A stretch of 30,440 nt of DNA. It comes from Tubiluchus corallicola (lineage: Eukaryota; Priapulida; Priapulimorpha; Priapulimorphida; Tubiluchidae). Positions 24,730 to 30,440 of the stretch are shown piece by piece (positions within the stretch are counted from its first letter, which is position 1; the number at the start of each line of letters is the position of its first letter). A model generated the notes under the pieces. It was given only the letters and a program-made list of their open reading frames with translations, did no database searches and was not told the origin of the DNA. Location: assembly GCA_030141605.1 (NCBI GenBank), contig JAQGDQ010002458.1, positions 1 to 30,440 of the forward strand. Reading direction: 5' to 3'. A program made the translations under genes and the position numbers.

Positions 24730-25455
24730 CTAAATCTCTTTTACATTAAATATATTTATAAAATTATTCATTGTGCTAAAATGTTGATATTCAAGATTTT
24801 CTACCTCTAATTTAATGTTTATTGTTTTTTTATTTAGTCTCATTATTGTTTTAGCAAGTGCTTTCCTATCAGAGTTATTAAATTTTTTTACTTTAAAATA
24901 TGACAGTGTAACATGGGGTACTAAGATTCTATTTAAAGGGAATATTTTTTCCAGCTTATTGTCTAACTCTATTAGTGTATTATAATCTTTTTTACTTTTA
25001 GGACAAAGTCCTACTAAAAGACTATTATTATCACAATTAAATACGAAAGTAGAGTGCATTTTAATAACTTTATTTTTATAACTTTTTTTTATGTCACTAA
25101 AAATTGAACTGATATTTTTTTCAGTTTTGTCTATTCTTTTCAATATGTCATATTTATTAGGACTGCTATTTAAATCATGTAACGTTACATGAAAAGTTTT
25201 TGGGTCAATTTTTTCAGCTAGTAAATTTTTAAGGTTACTGTATATTTCATTTTGTATCATTTTACACTTTATTACATCTTTTTTTATTAAAGGAAACACA
25301 ATAGTATCTCCATAAAATTCTTTAAACTTATAAGTATGTACATCTACTTTGTTTTGTAAATGTTTTGGAATCTCCCATTTATTTTTTTCTAGAAGCTCCT
25401 TATTTAATCTTTTTTGTTTATTTAATAAATAAGTTTTATATTCTTTATATTTCAC
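24730..25455 (-). CDS. 2H phosphoesterase superfamily (2'-5' RNA ligase-like) protein
   Basis: The 241-residue soluble protein has two H-x-T motifs about 92 residues apart: FHVTLHDL with His89-Thr91, and PHVTLSYF with His181-Thr183. This pair is the catalytic signature of the 2H superfamily, which includes RNA ligases/cyclic phosphodiesterases acting on 2',3'-cyclic or 2'-5' linked nucleotides. The N-terminal 60 residues are lysine-rich helix before the fold. The start is GTG at 25455, five bases after GGAG. Its stop codon lies four bases before the start of the broken glycosidase gene, so the two were probably cotranscribed and perhaps functionally linked. The real substrate is unknown. Confidence 0.75.
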   Translation of the reverse strand: MKYKEYKTYLLNKQKRLNKELLEKNKWEIPKHLQNKVDVHTYKFKEFYGDTIVFPLIKKDVIKCKMIQNEIYSNLKNLLAEKIDPKTFHVTLHDLNSSPNKYDILKRIDKTEKNISSIFSDIKKSYKNKVIKMHSTFVFNCDNNSLLVGLCPKSKKDYNTLIELDNKLEKIFPLNRILVPHVTLSYFKVKKFNNSDRKALAKTIMRLNKKTINIKLEVENLEYQHFSTMNNFINIFNVKEI

Positions 25456-25484
25456 AATATCTCCAATATTTATATAATGAAAGC

Positions 25485-26300
25485 TTAATGTTCATTGTCA
25501 TTAAGGGCTTTACCGCAATGTTGGCAAATATTTTTACCTTTCATTTCTTCTATAAATCCTGAACTTATTATTCCAGTTGGGAGAGCAACCAATCCAATGC
25601 CTGCAAGGGCTATTATACTAGCGAGTATTTTCCCAAGAGGAGTTACTGGGTAGATATCACCATATCCTATTGTAGTCAAAGTTGCAATTGACCACCAAAA
25701 AGTTGCCGTAATGCTAGGGAAAAGGTCAGGTTGAATATTATGTTCAATATAATACATTAATATTGAAGAAAATAATATTATAACAGTCATTATATAAACT
25801 GTAACAGAAAGCACCTCTTTTTCTCTTTTCATTACTTTTCTAATACTATCAAGTCCTACGTAGTATCTATTTAATTTAAATATTCTTAAAAGTCTAGATA
25901 ACCTAAATACTTTTATAAATCTTAAATCTAAAAGTTTTAAATTTGGAAATAAAAATAGTATTAAAAATGGCAATAATGCTAAAAAGTCAATAATAGCCAT
26001 TGGTGATCTAACATATTTAGAAACAGATTTTAATTTAGATTTACTTTTATATTTAAAGTTTGAAGTAATTATCCTAAGTATATACTCTATTAAAAATATT
26101 ATGAAACTAAACACCTCAAATGCAAAAAGTTGTTTTGCATGCTTAAATAAAAAATTTTCATGAGAAGAGAGTATTATTGATGTTACATTTGCAATAATTA
26201 AGCCCATTATAAAGTGATCAAAAATTTTACTTGGTGTGTCATTAGGCTTTGCTTTTTCTAATATTTCAAATATTCTTTTACGTATTTTGTAAACCTTCAT
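25485..26300 (-). CDS. Voltage-gated-type potassium channel (6TM, Kv-like)
   Basis: The 271-residue protein has six membrane segments. Its S4 helix has basic residues at every third position (Arg127, Lys130, Arg133, Arg136, Arg139, Lys142, Arg145). The pore loop reads TLTTIGYGDIYPV, with the potassium filter GYGD at residues 212-215. The inner helix (LAGIGLVALPTGIISSGF) resembles KvAP and other prokaryotic Kv channels. It should conduct potassium in response to voltage. After the inner helix comes only a short tail with CQHCGKAL, a CXXC that could be half a metal site. An AGGGG box precedes the ATG. It starts 11 bases after the aminotransferase stop. Confidence 0.92.
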   Translation of the reverse strand: MKVYKIRKRIFEILEKAKPNDTPSKIFDHFIMGLIIANVTSIILSSHENFLFKHAKQLFAFEVFSFIIFLIEYILRIITSNFKYKSKSKLKSVSKYVRSPMAIIDFLALLPFLILFLFPNLKLLDLRFIKVFRLSRLLRIFKLNRYYVGLDSIRKVMKREKEVLSVTVYIMTVIILFSSILMYYIEHNIQPDLFPSITATFWWSIATLTTIGYGDIYPVTPLGKILASIIALAGIGLVALPTGIISSGFIEEMKGKNICQHCGKALNDNEH

Positions 26301-26311
26301 TATAACAGCCC

Positions 26312-27508
26312 CTATTTAATATATTTTTTATATTCTTTCAAAGCTTTAGAAAGTATAAGCATTGCATTTTCAATGTCTTTTGTGCCTATACAAAATGAAA
26401 ACCTAGCTTCAGTTTTACCGCAGCCTTTAGTTGCATAAAAATCTGCCCCTGGAGCAAACATGATAGTTGAGTTGTTGTATCTATACTTTTTTAACAGCCA
26501 ATAAGCAAATTTTTCTGTATCGTCAACAGGAAGCTTTGCAAAAAAATAGAAAGCTCCAGAAGGATTAAAGCATTTTACTCCAGGTATTTTCTGCAAATAT
26601 TCATACATTAAGTTTCTTCGTGCTTTATATTTTAATATAACCTCATCAATATAATTATCTAAAGTATTTATAAGGTTAGCTGCAGCATGTTGTTCTATTG
26701 TTGAAACAGCTAGTCTGGCTTGGCATAACTTTACAATGTTATCAATTAGAACTTTATTTTTACTTGCAAGCAAGCCTATTCTAGCTCCACAGGCACTATA
26801 ATGCTTAGAAATACTGTCTATTAGAATAACTTTTTCTTTGGCATCTTCAAGTTGCATAAAAGAAATATAATCAGTTTTATCATATACAAACTGTCTATAC
26901 ACTTCATCAGCGATAATGTATAAATTGTGTTCTTTTGCAATCTTAGCAAGCATTTCTAGTTCTTTTTTTGAATATATTACTCCTGTTGGATTTACAGGGT
27001 TTGAAAATAGTATACATTTTGTATTTTTAGTAATTTTTTCTTTAATTTTACTCTCTGGTGGCAAATGGTATGAATTTTCAAAAGTAGTTTTTATAGGGAC
27101 TACTTTTGCATTTGCAGATTTAATAAAGCTATCGTAATTTGAATAATAAGGTTCTGGAACTAAAACTTCATCTCCTTGGTTACATATTGCTAATAAAGAA
27201 AAAAGTATAGCCTCGCTTCCTCCATGGGTTATCAACATTTCATCTTCATTTAAATTAATATTCATTTTCTTAAAAGATGCTTTAAAAGACTTTAATAGAT
27301 CTTTAACTCCTCTTGAATCAGAGTATTTTATTACTTTATCTTCAAAATTTGATATTCCTTCAAAAAAAGATTCAGGAGTATGAATATTTGGTTGACCAAT
27401 ATGTAGCTTATACACTGTTACATTTTGTTTTTCCAATTCTTCTGCTAATGGGGCAAATTTCCTAATTGGAGAGTATTTCATAGCTTGAATTCTATCTGAT
27501 AAATCCAC
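26312..27508 (-). CDS. Class I/II pyridoxal-phosphate aminotransferase (AspC-like fold)
   Basis: This 398-residue enzyme has the fold-type I pattern: KLHIGQPNIHTPESF at the start, THGGSEAILFSLLAI (phosphate-binding turn), EPYYSNYDSF, FSNPVNPTGVIYS (conserved Asn-Pro), IIADEVYRQFVYD (Asp for the pyridine nitrogen) and SISKHYSACGARIG with the Schiff-base Lys. Near the C-terminus RFSFCIGT carries the substrate-carboxylate Arg. It transfers amino groups between an amino acid and a 2-oxo acid; which amino acid cannot be read. The start is placed at the GTG at 27508, eight bases after GAGG; the in-frame GTG at 27517 overlaps that box. It is the first gene of the minus-strand unit and has a consensus promoter at 27556-27584. 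Confidence 0.9.
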   Translation of the reverse strand: MDLSDRIQAMKYSPIRKFAPLAEELEKQNVTVYKLHIGQPNIHTPESFFEGISNFEDKVIKYSDSRGVKDLLKSFKASFKKMNINLNEDEMLITHGGSEAILFSLLAICNQGDEVLVPEPYYSNYDSFIKSANAKVVPIKTTFENSYHLPPESKIKEKITKNTKCILFSNPVNPTGVIYSKKELEMLAKIAKEHNLYIIADEVYRQFVYDKTDYISFMQLEDAKEKVILIDSISKHYSACGARIGLLASKNKVLIDNIVKLCQARLAVSTIEQHAAANLINTLDNYIDEVILKYKARRNLMYEYLQKIPGVKCFNPSGAFYFFAKLPVDDTEKFAYWLLKKYRYNNSTIMFAPGADFYATKGCGKTEARFSFCIGTKDIENAMLILSKALKEYKKYIK

Positions 27509-27555
27509 ACTGATCACCTCATATTTATAATCTAAAGTATTTAAAAACTATCTAT

Positions 27556-27584
27556 ATTATATCTATTTTACTCTATTAATTCAA
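27556..27584 (-). promoter_or_regulatory. Sigma-70 promoter of the aminotransferase operon
   Basis: On the minus strand TTGAAT (27584-27579) and TATAAT (27561-27556) are separated by exactly 17 bases. The -10 box is the full consensus, about 48 bases before the start codon. Confidence 0.75.
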
Positions 27585-27587
27585 CAA

Positions 27588-27617
27588 TTACTTACACTAT
27601 ATTAATGGTGTAAGTAA
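27588..27617. promoter_or_regulatory. Perfect 10-bp inverted repeat just upstream of the -35 box
   Basis: TTACTTACAC (27588-27597) and GTGTAAGTAA (27608-27617) are exact reverse complements around ten bases. The left arm ends four bases from the -35 box of the aminotransferase promoter, the place an activator would bind. A T run follows on the plus strand, so it also looks like a plus-strand terminator, although no plus-strand gene precedes it. Confidence 0.55.
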
Positions 27618-27856
27618 ATTTTTTATATTTTATTTAACAATCATATTTTTTATTATGTAGCATAAAAGAACTTGTTCAAAGAAATTTAATATTTTTGATA
27701 CATTTATTATTTTGAATGTATTAAATATTATTTTATTTAGTTTTTTTACTTAACTATTTAAATTTTATGTGTATTTGGGTATTTATATGCTGTTTAAATT
27801 TAATATAAATATTTAACCTTATTCTGTAAAATATATTGAGAGTTAATAAGTATAAG

Positions 27857-27905
27857 AAAATCCTCCTAGTTGATCATTTTTAGATACTTGTCTAGAAGGA
27901 TTTTT
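27857..27905 (-). terminator. Likely terminator of the DUF2161 gene
   Basis: On the minus strand AAAAATCCTTCTAG pairs with CTAGGAGGATTTTC with one mismatch around a loop of about 22 bases; the 3' arm ends in TTTTC. It lies about 55 bases after the stop codon of the minus-strand gene. Confidence 0.6.
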
Positions 27906-27958
27906 GCGCAATGTTCATTTTTTTATTAATTATTTTAAGATATTATATACAATATTCT

Positions 27959-28666
27959 TTAGATATTATTTGTGTCTAATTTTTTCATGTAATATTCTTT
28001 TAACTTTGGATACTTTTTCAATTCATTTATCCCAAAATGTTTAACTTTATATATACCTTTATCTACTTTTTCAAACCAATTATAATAATTCTTATATAAT
28101 ATTGAATATGTTTTTTCCCCTGTATTATATTTTTTAATTTCCTTTGCAGACATAGGCCCGTATTTTTCAAGACAGCAAGCAATAAAAAATGCATTTTCCT
28201 TGTAAGATGTCATAATAGATACTTTATTACTTCCTCCTATATTGTAGTCATAAGCTCTGGAGGAGGCTTCTTCTAATATTGCACGTCTTTTTTTTCTATA
28301 GTTAATTTTTTTATGTTTTTCAGGATGAAGTATTACTTCAATTTTTTCACTGAAAGAGTTTAAATTAACAAAAATAAGTCCAATTTCAAGCCTTTTTAGT
28401 AAATGTTTAATTTTTTTATGGGATTTTTGTATTTTTTTTGGTTTTAATATAGCAACGTAAACTGAATCAGCATATTTCTGTCTCTCTGTAGCTTGTAAAA
28501 TTAAGGCTAAATTTATTTTTAGTTTTAATTCAATTATAATTAATTCATCATTTTTTATTCCTACAATATCACATGAATTTACTTCTCCATTAACTTTATA
28601 GTTGTGTTTTTCTAAATAGTTTTTTATAGGAATATATAAATCTTTTTCATAAATTTTACTAACCAT
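27959..28666 (-). CDS. DUF2161-type putative PD-(D/E)XK phosphodiesterase
   Basis: The 235-residue protein matches the DUF2161 pattern: YEKDLYIPIKNYLEKHNYKV, then GEVNSCDIVGIKNDELIIIE, then LKLKINLALILQATERQKYA. The nuclease-fold core appears as Glu28, Asp33 and Glu46-Leu-Lys48 (the E-x-K half of PD-(D/E)XK), followed by the usual basic helix. The C-terminal half (about 150-235), with EKYGPMSAKEIKKYNTGEKT, looks like a winged-helix DNA-binding part. A nucleic-acid phosphodiesterase role is inferred from the fold and has not, to my knowledge, been shown for the family. The ribosome-binding site is weak (AAAGGA). It follows the broken DUF4261 gene by 29 bases and is closed by the hairpin at 27857-27905. 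Confidence 0.8.
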   Translation of the reverse strand: MVSKIYEKDLYIPIKNYLEKHNYKVNGEVNSCDIVGIKNDELIIIELKLKINLALILQATERQKYADSVYVAILKPKKIQKSHKKIKHLLKRLEIGLIFVNLNSFSEKIEVILHPEKHKKINYRKKRRAILEEASSRAYDYNIGGSNKVSIMTSYKENAFFIACCLEKYGPMSAKEIKKYNTGEKTYSILYKNYYNWFEKVDKGIYKVKHFGINELKKYPKLKEYYMKKLDTNNI

Positions 28667-28695
28667 TGATATCCTTTAATTACCAGAGTTTGCTT

Positions 28696-29536
28696 TTAGA
28701 TCTTAGATTTATTATCTGCAGCATAAGATTCACCAGGGTAAATATCAATAACAATTCTACTAGGTTTTGATAGTGAGTATTCTTTTTTACAAATCCATAC
28801 ATCATTTTCATTTATTCCGCTTAATTTTGTACCATCTTTAATATTGTCACCATTATCATATATATAGTGAGCAAATTTATATAACATATCAGCGACCTTA
28901 TTTGGGTCTAGGTTTTTAAAATGACACTGTATATCAGGTAATCCAATAGAGGATAGTCCTAAAGTATCCATTAATTTTTCTACAGAGCCTTTATTACTGA
29001 TATTATACATTCGAACATTTATTGCAGCATATAATGAATCATGGTTTTTTTTAGGAGTTAATTGAGATGTTATAAAAATTTTTGGATCAACAATTTGTTG
29101 ACTCTCAATACAATGTATTGCATTGCAAGGAGATGTTTCTATAATTGCTAGAACTGCTTTGTAAAAAGTTCAATTCTTTTTTTGTATGGCAGTACAGTAA
29201 TCTAAAAATCAGATACTAATATAGAATTAACATGTTTTTATATATTCCTTAGATTTAGCCATTTTAACGATTGGATTACGCTGATTAATTTAGATACTAA
29301 ATGACTTTGATTTTTTGCAATGATTATTTGAGGGATTTTTCTTTATTTTCTTTAACATAAGCATAATCTCTAAAAATAAAAGATACTACAGAATCATCAG
29401 TTTTTTCTAAAATTTCTACATTTCCACAGTATTTTTTTAAATTTCTCAATATTTGGATAGGACTTAATCTAATTTCTTTAGAATATAGTATTTCAGCATT
29501 ATATATCGTTTTATATCCATATTTCATTTTATTCAT
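28696..29536 (-). pseudogene. Broken DUF4261-family gene
   Basis: Pieces in two frames together match a DUF4261 protein of about 275 residues. The N-terminal part (29536-29324) starts at ATG with an AGGAGA box and contains NLKKYCGNVEILEK. Then, in another frame, comes PQIIIAKNQSHLVSKLIS, later SILVSDF and PYKKRIELFTK. Back in the first frame, AVLAIIETSPCNAIHCIESQ, QIVDPKIF and LYAALN-like LYAAINVRMY lead into GLPDIQCHFKNLDPNKVADM and the end RIVIDIYPGESYAADNK. Lesions: a shift at the A5 run 29336-29340, TAA at 29238-29240, TAG at 29202-29204, and a shift at about 29158-29160. The 104-codon frame 28696-29010 is its C-terminal part. The family's function is unknown to me. Confidence 0.75.
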
Positions 29537-29558
29537 TATTTTTTATCTCCTACACATA

Positions 29559-30440
29559 TTATTCGATTTCTATATTTTGTAAAAAATCTAATTTTATTAA
29601 ACGGTCTATAAAGTTTATACCATACTTCATTTTAGATTCTAAGCTTTCTAATTTTGAATCTAATTCCAAAATAATATCCTCACTATCATTTGTTACAAGA
29701 ATTTTAAAAATACCATTTTTATCATATTTAGGATAATAGCCAAGCTTAAAAAAATATTTACCTTCATTATATTCAACTTGTAGCAATTTTTCATGAAGTT
29801 GTTTTTCTTGTTCAAGCATATTCTTTGAAATATCTATTTCAAAATTTTCATAAGTGATAATTCCAAGCTTAAAATCTATTTTTTCAATAAAGCTTTGTTT
29901 GAAAAAATCAAATCCAAAATCCCACTCTTTTGAATCAGGTAACCAAAAGTGTACCTCACAACTGTTTGTTGCGATAGTTCTATGCCCTATATAATTTTCT
30001 AAAATAATATCTTCATTTTTATTATTTGGATTACTTAAATTAAGTAACATTTCAACTAGTTCAACAAGCCCTTCTAAAGATCCTTCTATTATGACAGTTT
30101 CCCTGCTTTCCCATTTTCCTTTTTGAATTATTTGATTAGAAGGAAGCAAAATGTTTTTTTCAGTTAAATAAAAATTTGGAAACTTATCAATAAAGCTTTT
30201 TTCTTTATGCCAATATTTATTGTCTATACGTTTAGCCCAATATTCATATGATACTGGTTTTGTTGATAGCTTTTCATTAAAATAATTAGTATTATTATAA
30301 TTAATTATAAGATTTTTTATATCAGAATCTTTATGTATGAGATTTATTTTTATCTCTCGAATCTGTTCTTTAAAAATAAGTCCAATAATTAAAAGGGCTA
30401 GATATTTGTAGTTTTCTTTGTTTGTGAAAAATTGTAAAAA
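29559..30440 (-). CDS. Hypothetical protein, 5' end beyond the window
   Basis: The frame is open from the stop at 29559 to the last base of the window (293 codons visible), so the start lies outside. An internal TTG at 30149 is not a believable start: there is no ribosome-binding site and coding text continues upstream (YEYWAKRIDNKYWHKEKSFI). I do not recognise the family. The visible part is soluble and acidic, with no signal peptide or membrane segment. A middle block of about 60 residues (TVIIEGSLEGLVELVEMLLN, then later EVHFWLPDSKEWDFG) recalls small immunity-type proteins that pair a strand with a helix of this kind, but the likeness is weak. It ends 22 bases before the broken DUF4261 gene and was probably cotranscribed with it. 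Confidence 0.6.
   Translation of the reverse strand, partial: FLQFFTNKENYKYLALLIIGLIFKEQIREIKINLIHKDSDIKNLIINYNNTNYFNEKLSTKPVSYEYWAKRIDNKYWHKEKSFIDKFPNFYLTEKNILLPSNQIIQKGKWESRETVIIEGSLEGLVELVEMLLNLSNPNNKNEDIILENYIGHRTIATNSCEVHFWLPDSKEWDFGFDFFKQSFIEKIDFKLGIITYENFEIDISKNMLEQEKQLHEKLLQVEYNEGKYFFKLGYYPKYDKNGIFKILVTNDSEDIILELDSKLESLESKMKYGINFIDRLIKLDFLQNIEIE

Larger units (their letters stand above)
27518..27958. other. Intergenic region with promoter, inverted repeat and terminator
   Basis: About 440 AT-rich bases without a supported reading frame. From left to right it holds the aminotransferase promoter (27556-27584), a perfect 10-bp inverted repeat (27588-27617), featureless AT-rich sequence, and a terminator hairpin (27857-27905) for the DUF2161 gene that reads toward it from the right. 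Confidence 0.6.

Noticed and set aside
25365-25562. Small plus-strand frame across the 2H/Kv junction
   Set aside because: It overlaps two well-supported minus-strand genes and their ribosome-binding site and has no recognisable content.
29324-29536. A separate 70-residue hypothetical gene
   Set aside because: Its sequence fits the N-terminal part of DUF4261, and matching text continues in another frame directly after its stop, so it was merged into the pseudogene.
30150-30440. Non-coding right edge after an apparent start at 30149
   Set aside because: The same frame stays open to the last base and that TTG has no ribosome-binding site, so the gene was extended to the edge.

Overview
The window looks like a chromosomal segment of a very AT-rich Gram-negative bacterium, most likely a member of the Fusobacteriota. 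It combines outer-membrane proteins (a FadL/OmpP1-type and a LamB-type porin, both with signal peptides and a C-terminal Phe) with a Gram-positive-style PolC replicative polymerase. That mixture is characteristic of Fusobacteriota. No rRNA, tRNA, CRISPR array or phage block was seen.

Layout. 1-282 is non-coding and carries a 24-bp palindrome and a promoter. 283-5665 (+) holds an SbcC/Rad50-like ATPase, then queA, rsmD, xseB and a lone DhaL-like protein, tightly spaced. 5784-6236 (+) is an FMN-binding split-barrel protein, ended by a strong hairpin shared with the converging minus-strand operon 9244-6294 (AsmA/TIGR03545-like protein, NfeD, SPFH/stomatin). Divergent from that operon is a ClC transporter with a TrkA-C domain (9547-11094), followed by a TPR protein and polC (11164-15964). 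FadL-like (minus) and LamB-like (plus) porins then diverge from a shared intergenic region with two near-consensus promoters. queG follows at 19360-20442, so two successive late steps of queuosine synthesis (QueA, then QueG) lie in one window at separate loci.

20447-21527 is a decayed IS3-family element whose terminal inverted repeats are still visible, lying between the converging queG and mgtC genes. From 27508 down to 21534 runs a probable minus-strand operon: class I/II aminotransferase, Kv-type potassium channel, 2H phosphoesterase-like protein, a broken large gene ending in a phosphodiester glycosidase domain, and MgtC. A consensus promoter and a perfect inverted repeat sit at its head. 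The right end (27959-30440, minus) holds a DUF2161 PD-(D/E)XK protein, a broken DUF4261 gene and a gene that runs off the window edge.

Main points of interest: a ClC protein with Thr in place of the gating Glu; the AsmA-like/NfeD/SPFH three-gene operon; two multi-lesion pseudogenes whose four frameshifts would each be explained by loss of one A from an A run; a CX6C motif where Rad50/SbcC normally has a CXXC zinc hook; and a symmetric promoter between divergent operons. No clearly new defence or mobile system was found; the most system-like candidates are the membrane operon at 6294-9244 and the accessory cluster at 27959-30440.
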